Positions 36,184 to 44,546 of a stretch of DNA of 64,000 nt are shown in pieces. The first letter of the stretch is position 1; every line of letters begins with the position of its first letter. Under the pieces are notes generated by a model. The model searched no databases. It saw nothing but the letters and a program-made list of their open reading frames with translations, and was not told the origin of the DNA. The stretch is from Symploca sp. SIO1C2 (GTDB taxonomy: Bacteria; Cyanobacteriota; Cyanobacteriia; Cyanobacteriales; Coleofasciculaceae), in contig JAAHFP010000013.1 in the NCBI GenBank assembly GCA_010672925.1, positions 1 through 64,000 of the forward strand, given 5' to 3'. Both the position numbers and the translations under genes were made by a program.

Positions 36184-37902
36184 CTAAATATTGCTACTCT
36201 GTTCCGGAGTAACCTGCAGATTGACGGGTAGCTGACAATGGGAGCCATTAACTCCCCAAAACCAAGTCCCCCCGTACTGAGTTTCACACATATACATAAT
36301 GCATTCCAGGTTATCACCGCAGGTCTTTTGGACATCCTGCCGAAAGCGGTTGTGTGCTTCAACTTCTATTGCTGGAATTCGATCTTCTGCCGTCTGAATA
36401 ATAGTTCTTATCTGCTTTTGCCAATAACTAGTAGTAACCTTCCTGGCTTTTTCTCTTACCTCCGGCCAATTGCCAGAATTAAGTGCTTGCTGTACTTCTT
36501 GTAAAAGAGTATCATTTGTTGCCCACTCTTTTTGCCATTGAGCGATCGCTCCCTGAGCTTGTTGATTAGTAGGGATAGTATGAGGAATAATTTCAATTAA
36601 AGCAATTGCGTCCTCGATATTCCCTTCTTCTTGGTAGAGTTTAGTGGCTTGTTGGATTAGCTTGTTAGACCATTGACTAATTAAACTCCTCGCTTCTGCT
36701 TCAACTAAGTTAACTGGGAGAAGCCTTTCCGCCATGATAATGGCTTCTTTAAAATCCTGAGCTTGGGCAAGCTGCTGAGCTTTTTCTAGTAGTTTTTCGG
36801 CACAGGTATTTAGCCAACCTTGAGCAGATGGGTAGGTAGGTGAAGTTTGGCGAACATTGATGGCAGTGTTGATACAAGCTTCATATTGTTCTCCTCTACC
36901 CAACTGCTGAATTTCATCCAATACTAGCTGTTCTCGAGTCGATTGCCCCTGCCAATAGGCAAAACTTAATCCCAAACTTGCTAAAGCCGCAACTACACCG
37001 ACTGCTAAAGCACCTAGGGATTTGTGGCGATAAGGAGAGGAAGGTAAGCGAAAAGTCGCAGCTACTGTGGTTGGTTTTGGCGGTAAAGCAGTTTCAATTC
37101 CCAGTAGTTGGAACCATTCCTGAACTGATTGGGGACGATCCTCCGGTAGGAGAGCCATTCCCTTAAGAATAGCATGATTTACCCTGTCACTCAGATGAGA
37201 ATTGAACTGCTTCGGCGGTTCTAATTCTGTACCAGCAGCCCTCACCGGAGCCGCCATCGGCAATTCTCCAGTTAAGATCGCATAAAGAGTTGCGGCTAAA
37301 GAATAAATATCAGTATAAACATCTCGCTTGGCTCGTCGGTCATACTGCTCGATAGGTGAGTAGTTATCGGAGACAAATTGGGTATGAGTCTGTGTCAGAT
37401 TAGGAGTAAACTCACGAGCAATGCCGAAATCAATTAATACAGCTTCCGATTTGCCGGTTCGGAGCATGATGTTTTGTGGCTTCAAGTCTCGATGCAAAAA
37501 GCCGTTATTGTGTACTTCTACCAGTGCTTCACCAATTTGCTGGATATAGTGCAAAGCTTCTGCTTCCGGTAAAGTATCTCGATTAGTAACCCAACTAGCT
37601 AAATCTTCACCGTCAATGTATTCCAGCACTAGACAAGGCAGTGCTCCTTCTTGGAAAAACTCGTATATTTTGACGATATGAGGATGAGAGCATTTACCCA
37701 TTCTGAGGGCTTCATCCTGGAAATCTTGCTGGAATTTGGCAAAATCCGGGTGCTCTATAATGGTTTCATTCAGAGTTTTGATCACCACCTGTTGGTGATT
37801 TTCCGTTGTTGCTAGGTAGGTAACTCCGAAGCCACCAGTTCCTAATTTTCTCTCTATAGTATATTTGCCGCCTTGTAATTGCTGCCCTGCCACCCAAGAC
37901 AT
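36184..37902 (-). CDS. Serine/threonine protein kinase with membrane helix and extracytoplasmic helical repeats
   Basis: 572 residues from ATG 37902 (MSWVAGQQLQGGKYTI). The kinase domain has GTGGFGVTYLA, VVIKTL, FLHRDLKPQNIML, LIDFGIA and SPIEQYDRRAKRDVYTDIYS (activation segment). One membrane helix is at about 306-326. The C-terminal part has TPR-like helices (QAQDFKEAIIMAERLLP) and ends with a small Cys-bearing segment (CGDNLECIMYMCETQYGG, GSHCQLP) that could form disulphides outside the cytoplasm. The design suggests an external or envelope signal. Its neighbours are another kinase (downstream) and the ccaR-like regulator (upstream, same strand). Confidence 0.85.
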   Translation of the reverse strand: MSWVAGQQLQGGKYTIERKLGTGGFGVTYLATTENHQQVVIKTLNETIIEHPDFAKFQQDFQDEALRMGKCSHPHIVKIYEFFQEGALPCLVLEYIDGEDLASWVTNRDTLPEAEALHYIQQIGEALVEVHNNGFLHRDLKPQNIMLRTGKSEAVLIDFGIAREFTPNLTQTHTQFVSDNYSPIEQYDRRAKRDVYTDIYSLAATLYAILTGELPMAAPVRAAGTELEPPKQFNSHLSDRVNHAILKGMALLPEDRPQSVQEWFQLLGIETALPPKPTTVAATFRLPSSPYRHKSLGALAVGVVAALASLGLSFAYWQGQSTREQLVLDEIQQLGRGEQYEACINTAINVRQTSPTYPSAQGWLNTCAEKLLEKAQQLAQAQDFKEAIIMAERLLPVNLVEAEARSLISQWSNKLIQQATKLYQEEGNIEDAIALIEIIPHTIPTNQQAQGAIAQWQKEWATNDTLLQEVQQALNSGNWPEVREKARKVTTSYWQKQIRTIIQTAEDRIPAIEVEAHNRFRQDVQKTCGDNLECIMYMCETQYGGTWFWGVNGSHCQLPVNLQVTPEQSSNI

Positions 37903-38113
37903 GACCCAAAACCTCAAGTTACATTATTACATCCCTTACTCATCAGATCCTTCGAGTTTTTCTTGCTCCAATCCGGATAAGAGAGCATCTTGAAGCAGAA
38001 GAATCAATTTCAATACTGAAAAGGTCAAATCTTATCACTGTTCTCTGTTCGCTTTTCCCTCTTCCCTTCTGCCTTCTGCCCTCTAACTCCTGCCTGGGAG
38101 TTTTTTTAAAGTC

Positions 38114-38794
38114 TTAATTTTTGGTATTACTCAAACGGTAGCCCATCCCATGAACTGTCTCAATTAAATTGTTGGGCGCACCTGCTGCTTTTAGCTTCAG
38201 GCGCAAACTTCTCAAATGGACTTTTACTGTATCTTCTTCTACTTTCTCCTCGGTCGGCCAAATATGTTGTATAATTGCCCGACGACTAAGAAGGCGGTGG
38301 CTATGGCGCAAGAGTAACTCTAGGATACAGTATTCTTTAGGGGTTAGGTGGATGGGAGTTTGAGCGTAGCTAACTTCGTAGCTACTTGGATCGAGGCGCA
38401 AGTTACCCCACTCTAAAACCGGTGACAAGGAACTATGACCCCGGCGTAACAAAGCACGAATGCGAGCAAATAACTCTCCCAAATCAACGGGTTTGATGAT
38501 GTAGTCATCTGCACCAGCATCTAGCCCAGATATTTTATCACTGACGGTATCGCGGGCAGTCACCATCAGGATAGGCATTTGATAACCCTGCGATCGCAAA
38601 AGTTGGCAAAAGCTGATGCCATCGAGTTCTGGTAACATGACATCTAGCAGTAGCAGATCATAATCGCTCACTTTAATGTATTCTAGAGCTGACTCTGCTT
38701 CAAAAGCCCGATCAACAACATAGAGTTGGTCAGTTAGGGCTTCCTCTAAGGTTTCAGCCAAGCGGCTATCATCTTCAACTAAAAGAATCCTCAT
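38114..38794 (-). CDS. ccaR: CcaR-type response regulator (green-light chromatic acclimation)
   Basis: 226 residues. The OmpR-type receiver has Asp8/Asp9, phospho-acceptor Asp51 (LLLLDVMLPELDG) and Lys101 (IKPVDLGELFARIRALLRRG). The winged helix has PKEYCILELLLRHSHRLLSR and EEDTVKVHLRSLRLKLKAAG. The sequence closely follows my recollection of Synechocystis CcaR (VLEWGxxRLDPSxYEVSY, ETVHGxGYRL). It is divergent from the phycoerythrin-linker operon, with a perfect double CcaR G-box in between. Its partner CcaS, a cyanobacteriochrome kinase, is not within reach in the window. Confidence 0.88.
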   Translation of the reverse strand: MRILLVEDDSRLAETLEEALTDQLYVVDRAFEAESALEYIKVSDYDLLLLDVMLPELDGISFCQLLRSQGYQMPILMVTARDTVSDKISGLDAGADDYIIKPVDLGELFARIRALLRRGHSSLSPVLEWGNLRLDPSSYEVSYAQTPIHLTPKEYCILELLLRHSHRLLSRRAIIQHIWPTEEKVEEDTVKVHLRSLRLKLKAAGAPNNLIETVHGMGYRLSNTKN

Positions 38795-38988
38795 CCTGTC
38801 TCTTTGCTTCTAGGTTCAAATTTAGCAAAAAAAGGTTCCGTTTTGAGAAAACTTAGCAAAAAAGTCATCTGGGTCTGAAGCAAGGGCAAAATTGTAAACT
38901 TATATTGCAAAGTTTAATACTTGTGTCTCGTCAGGTTGCATATTGATCCTTGGAGCCTGTTGTCTACAGTGGTTCGTATTTCGGATTC

Positions 38989-39010
38989 CTTTCCGATTTC
39001 TTTCCGATTT
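38989..39010 (+). promoter_or_regulatory. CcaR-binding G-box (tandem CTTTCCGATTT)
   Basis: Two perfect, adjacent copies of the 11-mer CTTTCCGATTT (38989-38999 and 39000-39010) match the known G-box direct repeat (CTTTNCNATTT twice) bound by CcaR. It lies 104 bases before the cpeC start and about 195 bases from the ccaR start. It predicts green-light activation of the cpeC operon. Bases 38795-39113 hold no gene; CCAGT/ACTGG, a small inverted repeat, lies just downstream of the box. Confidence 0.9.
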
Positions 39011-39113
39011 CTTCACCAGTTTCTGTACTGGGAGTTTGTTAAGTTTTCTTGATTTTTTCAACTAAATCTAGACACAAGCTACAAAACTTCAGCATCAAGG
39101 AGATGATTTTCCT

Positions 39114-39989
39114 ATGACATTTGGACCTGCCTCCCGACTGGGAGTTGCCTTATTTGAAGAAACCCCACCTTGGGAAATGATCCCAGGTCGTTCCGACGAA
39201 GAAGCAGAAAGCATCATTCGTGCTGTCTACCGGCAAGTTCTGGGCAATGCCTACGTTATGGAGAGCGAACGGGCAGCAATTCCTGAATCCCAGTTCAAGC
39301 GCGGAGAATTGAGTACTCGTGAGTTTGTTAGGGCTGTGGGTAAATCTGACCTCTACAAGTCCCGTTTCTTTGATACTTGCCCTCGCTATCGGTTCATTGA
39401 ACTCAACTTCAAACATTTCCTCGGTCGTGCTCCTGATGGGTTAGAAGAGATGCGTGCCCACAGCACCATCTTGGATACTCAAGGATTCGAGGCAGAAATT
39501 GATTCCTACCTAGACAGCGACGAATATCAGAATGCCTACGGAGAAAGCTTTGTTCCCTACTACCGGGGCTACAAGACTCAACCGGGTAAAAATATGGTGG
39601 GCTTCACTCACCTGTTTGCTCTGGCGCGAGGAGCTTCCAGCAGCGACCTCAAAGGCAGCCTTTCTGGAAAAAGCCCTGTGCTGAACCAGTACGTCATCCA
39701 GGAAACTCCTCTAGCGGTAATTCCTCCTTCTGGTGGTTCACCGGGAAATGGTTGGTCTTTCCAAGAAACTTTGGCTGGGGCGCGGACACGCTTGGGTTCT
39801 GGTGCTGGCGAAGAAGGCAAAGTCTATCGTATCGAAGTTACCGGCTATAGCTCTCCCGGTAAAGTTCGTCGTATCTCCCAGTTCCGCCGCAGCAACAAGG
39901 TTTATTTTGTGCCTTTTGACAAACTATCACAAGAATATAAGCGCATTCACGCTTTGGGTGGCGTAATTTCCAGTATTACTGCCTGCTAA
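39114..39989 (+). CDS. cpeC: Phycoerythrin-associated rod linker with CpcD-type C-terminal domain
   Basis: 291 residues. The PBS-linker domain (about 20-150) has [55 protein letters not shown] and EIDSYLDSDEYQ. The CpcD-like domain (about 233-290) has VYRIEVTGYSS and KVYFVPFDKLSQEYKRIHAL. Such linkers join phycobiliprotein hexamers in the rod. It is the first gene after the CcaR box and has a good ribosome-binding site (AAGGAG). The cpeC label follows position in the cpeC..ESTR-type operon; exact linker subtype is not certain from sequence alone. Confidence 0.85.
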   Translation: MTFGPASRLGVALFEETPPWEMIPGRSDEEAESIIRAVYRQVLGNAYVMESERAAIPESQFKRGELSTREFVRAVGKSDLYKSRFFDTCPRYRFIELNFKHFLGRAPDGLEEMRAHSTILDTQGFEAEIDSYLDSDEYQNAYGESFVPYYRGYKTQPGKNMVGFTHLFALARGASSSDLKGSLSGKSPVLNQYVIQETPLAVIPPSGGSPGNGWSFQETLAGARTRLGSGAGEEGKVYRIEVTGYSSPGKVRRISQFRRSNKVYFVPFDKLSQEYKRIHALGGVISSITAC

Positions 39990-40022
39990 TTCGGATTAAA
40001 GATTGTTTTAAGGAGAATTTCA

Positions 40023-40790
40023 ATGAGTGTCGTTTTAGATACCCCAGTAGAACTGCGCCCGTCGAGCAATCCTGACGATGTGGCAGCAGTCATTCAAGCG
40101 GTTTACAAGCAAGTCTTAGGTAACCCCCACGTCATGGAAAGCGAACGGTTGGCTACCGCTGAGTCTCAGTTGGCCAACGGTAACTTCACGGTACGGGAAT
40201 TTGTCCGCGTTGTTGCTAAATCAGACTTCTATCGCAGCCGCTACTTTGAGTCTTGTGCCCCCTATCGCTTTGTTGAACTTAACTTCAAGCATTTGTTAGG
40301 TCGCGCTCCCACTGACCAAGCTGAACTTTCTGAGCATATTTGCCTTTGTATTGAGCAGGGCTATGATGCAGAAATCGACTCCTATATCGATAGTCAAGAG
40401 TATCAGGAGAAATTCGGCGAAAATATCGTACCTTTCTATCAAGGTGCTCAAACTCAAGTCGGACAAAAAAATGTTGGCTACAACCGTACCCTGTCTCTAT
40501 ATCAAGGATATGCCGGGGTAGACAGTGCTTTTACTGGAGCTCGTTTAGTTAGCGATGTTGCTGGCAACGGTGCTACCAAAGCAGCTGTTCCTACTACTGG
40601 AGGTCGTCTGTCAGCTTACAAGGATGCTACAGAAAAGACTTTCAAGATTCTGGTGACAGGGTCAAAATTTGATAGCCCTCGTCGAGTCAGTACTACTGAG
40701 TACATTGTCCCCGGAAATCGCATGACCCCACAAATCCAGCGGATTCATCGAGCCGGTGGCAAAATTGCCAGCATCACTGAGGTGGTGTGA
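40023..40790 (+). CDS. cpeD: Phycoerythrin-associated rod linker
   Basis: 255 residues. PBS-linker domain with [40 protein letters not shown] and [20 protein letters not shown], followed by a CpcD-type tail (FKILVTGSKFDSPRR ... MTPQIQRIHRAGGKIASI). The ribosome-binding site AAGGAG lies eight bases upstream. It is 33 bases after cpeC, clearly in the same operon. A long inverted repeat (40821-40886) follows before cpcL. Assignment as CpeD rather than CpeE is by gene order. Confidence 0.8.
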   Translation: MSVVLDTPVELRPSSNPDDVAAVIQAVYKQVLGNPHVMESERLATAESQLANGNFTVREFVRVVAKSDFYRSRYFESCAPYRFVELNFKHLLGRAPTDQAELSEHICLCIEQGYDAEIDSYIDSQEYQEKFGENIVPFYQGAQTQVGQKNVGYNRTLSLYQGYAGVDSAFTGARLVSDVAGNGATKAAVPTTGGRLSAYKDATEKTFKILVTGSKFDSPRRVSTTEYIVPGNRMTPQIQRIHRAGGKIASITEVV

Positions 40791-40820
40791 AGTAACCACG
40801 GCTAACAGCTAAGTAATCAA

Positions 40821-40886
40821 TGGTTCGTAGTTGAGCTTTGGTGCTTACATCTTAAATGGAGGCTACTAAAGCCTAGCTACGAACCA
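40821..40886 (+). promoter_or_regulatory. Long hairpin between cpeD and cpcL
   Basis: TGGTTCGTAG (40821-40830) and CTACGAACCA (40877-40886) are perfect 10-bp inverted repeats, with a further stem possibility GAGCTTT/AAAGCCT inside. There is no U-tract, so it is more likely an mRNA processing, stability or attenuation site than a full terminator. It sits in a 130-base spacer, the longest gap before cpeE. Confidence 0.6.
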
Positions 40887-40920
40887 ATGTGGTAGAAAAT
40901 TCCTTTAATAAACCAAAAAA

Positions 40921-41646
40921 ATGGCAATTCCTTTACTTGAGTATGCGCCAACTAGTCAAAACCAGCGCGTTGCTAGCTATGAAATCCTAGGGGAAGAACA
41001 GCCCCGGATTTTCACTACCGAAAACCTGCCTTCCCCTCTAGAAATCGATGATATGATTGGGGCAGCTTACCGGCAGATTTTTAACGAGCAACAAATGTTG
41101 GCAAGCAACCGCCAACAAGGCTTGGAGTCTCAACTACGCAATGGTCAAATTACAGTGCGGGACTTCATTCGCGGACTAGTACTTTCTGAACCCTTCTGGC
41201 GACGCAATTACGAAGTCAATAACAATTACCGCCTTGCCCAGATGTGTGTCCAGCGAATTCTTGGGCGAGAAGTTTACAACGATCGCGAAAAGATCGCCTG
41301 GTCTATCGTCCTAGCAACCAAAGGGTTACAAGGGTTTGTTGATGACTTACTTAACAGTGAGGAGTATCTGGATAACTTTGGTTTTGATACCGTCCCCTAT
41401 CAACGGCGGCGGATCTTGCACCAACGCTCTCAAGGAGAGCTTCCCTTTGCCCGAATGCCCCGTTATGGTGCGGACTACCGGGCTCAACTGGAGGCACTAG
41501 GATACTTCCAACCGATGGAACCCCCCTATATTCCCCCAGAATGGCTGGGCAAGGTAGGTAAGGTGATTACTATTGCTGGCGCTGGAGTGTTAGCCCTCGG
41601 CACAGCAGCAATTGCCCTATCAGCTTGGGGAATTATTTCCCTGTGA
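40921..41646 (+). CDS. cpcL: CpcL (CpcG2-type) membrane-anchored rod linker
   Basis: 241 residues. The CpcG-type linker domain (about 18-165) has [52 protein letters not shown] and [18 protein letters not shown], followed by [16 protein letters not shown]. Instead of the core-binding tail of ordinary CpcG, residues about 215-239 form one hydrophobic helix ([20 protein letters not shown]). This is the hallmark of CpcL, which holds rod-only phycobilisomes to the thylakoid membrane and favours photosystem I. The start lacks a clear Shine-Dalgarno sequence, unlike its neighbours. Its place inside a phycoerythrin-linker operon under a CcaR box parallels cpeC-cpcG2-cpeR1 of Nostoc punctiforme. Confidence 0.9.
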   Translation: MAIPLLEYAPTSQNQRVASYEILGEEQPRIFTTENLPSPLEIDDMIGAAYRQIFNEQQMLASNRQQGLESQLRNGQITVRDFIRGLVLSEPFWRRNYEVNNNYRLAQMCVQRILGREVYNDREKIAWSIVLATKGLQGFVDDLLNSEEYLDNFGFDTVPYQRRRILHQRSQGELPFARMPRYGADYRAQLEALGYFQPMEPPYIPPEWLGKVGKVITIAGAGVLALGTAAIALSAWGIISL

Positions 41647-41701
41647 TCTTGGCTTGACAAGTACACAAAAGACAAACTTTATTAATTTAAGGAGAAATCA
41701 G

Positions 41702-42472
41702 ATGGCAACTTTAGCCGCAGCATTAGTCAGTGATCCCGTAGAATTGCGCATTGGTGCAACAGAAGATGACTTACAGCTAGTCATTCGCGCTGTTTACAAG
41801 CAGGTTTTGGGTAATGCTCATGTACTCTCCCACCAGCGCCTAGACAGTGCAGAATCGATGCTTCGCAATGGCGATATTACAGTTCGCGGCTTTGTCCGGA
41901 TGGTAGCTCAATCTGAGTTGTATAAGTCCCTCTTTTTTGAAGGAAATCCTCCCTATCGCTATATTGAGTTAAACTGCAAACACTTACTTGGTCGCGCCCC
42001 CCTAGATCAGGCAGAAATTTCCCAGCAGGTACAGATTTACATCGAACAAGGCTGCGCTGCAGAAATCGATTCTTACATCGATAGTGAAGAGTACATCCTG
42101 AATTTTGGTGAAAATATCGTTCCCTATCCCCGCTGTGTCAGCAGCCAAACAGGAGTCAAGAACAATGTCTACAACCAGACAGTTTCCTTACTAGGTGGCT
42201 ACGCCAATAGTGATGTCAGCAGCAAACAAGCTCAATCGACTTCTACAGTAGGTGCTAACCTGCCCCAGAAAGTCAAGGTTGCTAGTTCTCGTGGTGGTGC
42301 TTCTGGCTCAACTAATAAACGGTTCTGCATTGCTGTATCCAGACCAGGAGTTACCCCTGTTGTCAAGCAGAGTAACGCAACTTATGAGGTTGGCTACAAC
42401 CAGCTGTCCAAGAAAATTCAAAACATTCAAAAAGCGGGAGGCAAAATTATTAGTATTACTGAGTTAGTCTAA
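41702..42472 (+). CDS. cpeE: Phycoerythrin-associated rod linker
   Basis: 256 residues from ATG 41702, which has GGAG 8 bases upstream; the frame is open further 5' but overlaps cpcL. The PBS-linker domain has [40 protein letters not shown] and [20 protein letters not shown]. The C-terminal CpcD-like stretch ([12 protein letters not shown] ... [20 protein letters not shown]) is more diverged than in cpeC. It resembles the two linkers beside cpeB (50170 and 51000) more than cpeC, judged by [26 protein letters not shown] and YIEQG. Confidence 0.8.
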   Translation: MATLAAALVSDPVELRIGATEDDLQLVIRAVYKQVLGNAHVLSHQRLDSAESMLRNGDITVRGFVRMVAQSELYKSLFFEGNPPYRYIELNCKHLLGRAPLDQAEISQQVQIYIEQGCAAEIDSYIDSEEYILNFGENIVPYPRCVSSQTGVKNNVYNQTVSLLGGYANSDVSSKQAQSTSTVGANLPQKVKVASSRGGASGSTNKRFCIAVSRPGVTPVVKQSNATYEVGYNQLSKKIQNIQKAGGKIISITELV

Positions 42473-42760
42473 AATTTGCAGCTGTTCAGCTGGGGTATCT
42501 GGAAAAGAATAGCAAGTAGAAGCCAAAAACTGGGTTTCTGGTGCTGCTTTTTAAAGCAAGAGGCAGAGGACAAAGGTTCCAAGAAAATCAAGCTTCAAGG
42601 CAGTCCCTAGGAAAAGTTTTCATTTCTAGGCGATGAAATTCGGAGCATTCCTGTTGCCGGTTGCCCTTTGCCTACTTACAGGTCATACTCTCAATGAGAG
42701 TAATTACTCAGATAACTAACTCAAAGTTTATTCTAATCGCCCCAAACAACTCTTTTTGTC

Positions 42761-43282
42761 GTGGATATTACCAAATTTGTCGAGGATTCTCTAGGACAAT
42801 GGCGCTCTCAACGAAGTTCTCACAACTTAGCTTTTACTTACTTTGAACAAGTAACTTCAACTATTGACATTGTCCCTTTGGCTAAAGATGATTCAGAAGT
42901 GATCGATTTGTGTAAATCCAATGAAATTGATCCGCAAATGGTTAGCCACCCCTTTCGCATGAGTTGGGAAGGAGAGTCTGATTGGGAGGAAGGAGAAACC
43001 TTTGAGGGAACGACAATTTTAGTGCCAGTTCCTGATCCGGATAATCTGCAAGTGGGAAGGTTACTGCGAGGTCAAGGCTACGCAGAAACTATTCCTTCCA
43101 TTGGTAAGTATCATTTTACTGAAGATGGCACATTTGTCCTTTTAACCGCATACGATAGAGCGGCAGCTGAGGAAAAAATTTGGTTTGTTAACCCTAATTT
43201 GCGTATGCGAGTTTCCTTAATTAAAACCAGTGCGGGCTCTGGGGTACTAACTGCATCTTTTTCTTCAGAAATTCGTTCTTGA
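42761..43282 (+). CDS. cpeS: CpeS phycoerythrobilin lyase
   Basis: 173 residues from a GTG start (VDITKFVEDSLGQWRSQRSS). The S/U-type lyase beta-barrel pattern is present: W-SQR-SHNLAF near the start, LCKSNEIDP, SWEGES-DW, GTTILVPVPD, GRLLRGQGYAE and WFVNPNLRMRVSLIK. CpeS attaches phycoerythrobilin to the Cys82-type sites of phycoerythrin subunits (Cys80 in both CpeA and CpeB of this window). About 290 gene-free bases precede it; it may be read with cpeE. It is followed within 40 bases by cpeT, as in known cpeESTR operons. Confidence 0.8.
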   Translation: MDITKFVEDSLGQWRSQRSSHNLAFTYFEQVTSTIDIVPLAKDDSEVIDLCKSNEIDPQMVSHPFRMSWEGESDWEEGETFEGTTILVPVPDPDNLQVGRLLRGQGYAETIPSIGKYHFTEDGTFVLLTAYDRAAAEEKIWFVNPNLRMRVSLIKTSAGSGVLTASFSSEIRS

Positions 43283-43319
43283 TTCAGGATTGAAAGATTA
43301 ACAGGATTTTTAAAATTAT

Positions 43320-43931
43320 ATGGAAGAAGATTTAATGCTAACTCTAGCTCACTGGATGGCAGGAGAGTTTAGTAATCAAAAACAAGCGTTGGAAGATTCC
43401 ATAAATTATGCCCATATTCGTGTTTTTTTTCGTCCTTTACCTTGGGATTTTTTTTCGGGAATTGGCTTTTATTCTGAGCAAGTTTATGACTACGACCTCT
43501 GGACACCCTACCGCCAAGGAGTTCATCGATTTGTTGACCAAGGAGAGCAAATTTACATTGAAAATTACAAACTAATAGACCCCATACTCTATGCCGGATC
43601 TGGACGAGAACTAGACATCTTAAAAACGATTACTCCCGACTGTATTGAACGCCGCTATAACTGTTCTATGGTGTTTCACCGGGAAGGTAATCTATTTCAG
43701 GGGAATGTTGAAGGGAATTGTTGTTTCATTGAAAGAAATGGCCAACAAACTTATTTAGATAGTGATGTAAAACTAACAGAAACAACTTTTGTGAGTCTAG
43801 ACAAAGGGAAGGATGTCAAGAGCCACAAACAGGTGTGGGGTTCAACAGCCGGTCATTTAAAATTTGAAAAGCGCCAAAGCTATGCATCGGAAGTTCCCAA
43901 CATTGAGAAATTAGAAATGGTCAATTACTAA
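43320..43931 (+). CDS. cpeT: CpeT/CpcT-family bilin lyase or chaperone
   Basis: 203 residues. LAHWMAGEFSNQKQAL, AHIRVFFRPLPWDFF, GFYSEQVYDYDLWTPYRQG, DCIERRYNCSMVF and VWGSTAGHLKFEK are the core motifs of the CpcT/CpeT family, which acts on the Cys153/165-type site of beta subunits or assists phycoerythrin maturation. ATG 43335 is an alternative start. It lies between cpeS and cpeR in the same direction. Confidence 0.88.
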   Translation: MEEDLMLTLAHWMAGEFSNQKQALEDSINYAHIRVFFRPLPWDFFSGIGFYSEQVYDYDLWTPYRQGVHRFVDQGEQIYIENYKLIDPILYAGSGRELDILKTITPDCIERRYNCSMVFHREGNLFQGNVEGNCCFIERNGQQTYLDSDVKLTETTFVSLDKGKDVKSHKQVWGSTAGHLKFEKRQSYASEVPNIEKLEMVNY

Positions 43932-44096
43932 TTTTCTTGACCAGAAAGATTTTAGATTTTAGATTTTATAATTGAAGAATTAAAATGGTCACAAGCCCCT
44001 AAACTTATTCATTGGGTAAATCTAAAACTTCAATCTTCAATCTTCAATTGCTTAACTCTCCCCTAGCTGTAATAGAAATTAAGGGTTACAGGAACC

Positions 44097-44402
44097 ATGC
44101 TACCTCCAGTCGCTCGTAAAAAAATGCAAGCTTGGATTCGCAGCCGTCACCTGATTTGTTCGGGAAATTTTTTTCTGTTTGAAACCTTAGATTATTCAGC
44201 AGTTGAGCGATTTGAACAATGTGTAACAAGTTTAGGGGGAACTTTAATTTCTGTCGAACCTACTAAACGAGTTTGGATGGGAACTCATCGCAAAATTCTG
44301 CTCTATCAGGCTAGAGCCAGTCTGCATACTCCCCACCACGACTTGAAACAATATTGGTTCAAGTATGGTAGCTTTAATACCCGATTTGATGAAACGCCTT
44401 AG
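44097..44402 (+). CDS. cpeR: CpeR, activator of phycoerythrin genes
   Basis: 101 residues: MLPPVARKKMQAWIRSRHLI, then GNFFLFETLDYSAVERFEQC, LGGTLISVEPTKRVWMG and RASLHTPHHDLKQYWF match CpeR, the small positive regulator needed for cpeBA expression. Being last in the CcaR-controlled operon, it would pass the green-light signal on to cpeBA (minus strand at 48757-49842). A spacer of 165 bases with TTTTAGA repeats separates it from cpeT. Confidence 0.85.
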   Translation: MLPPVARKKMQAWIRSRHLICSGNFFLFETLDYSAVERFEQCVTSLGGTLISVEPTKRVWMGTHRKILLYQARASLHTPHHDLKQYWFKYGSFNTRFDETP

Positions 44403-44489
44403 TTTAGTCATTGGTCATTTGTACTCATAACGCTTGACCAAAAATCCAAAATTATACGACTAAAGTACTTGGGATAAGTTTAAAAAATT

Positions 44490-44530
44490 TAGATTTTTAG
44501 CGGTTATCATTAGATTTTTAGCGGTTATCA
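44490..44530 (+). promoter_or_regulatory. 20-base direct repeat upstream of the tandem linker gene
   Basis: The 20-mer from 44490 (TAGATTTTTAGCGG, then TTATCA) recurs at 44511 with a period of 21 bases, two helical turns. The second copy runs directly into the ribosome-binding site AGGAGG. It could be a tandem operator or a slippage duplication of the leader. Confidence 0.45.
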
Positions 44531-44546
44531 GGAGGAACATAGTACC

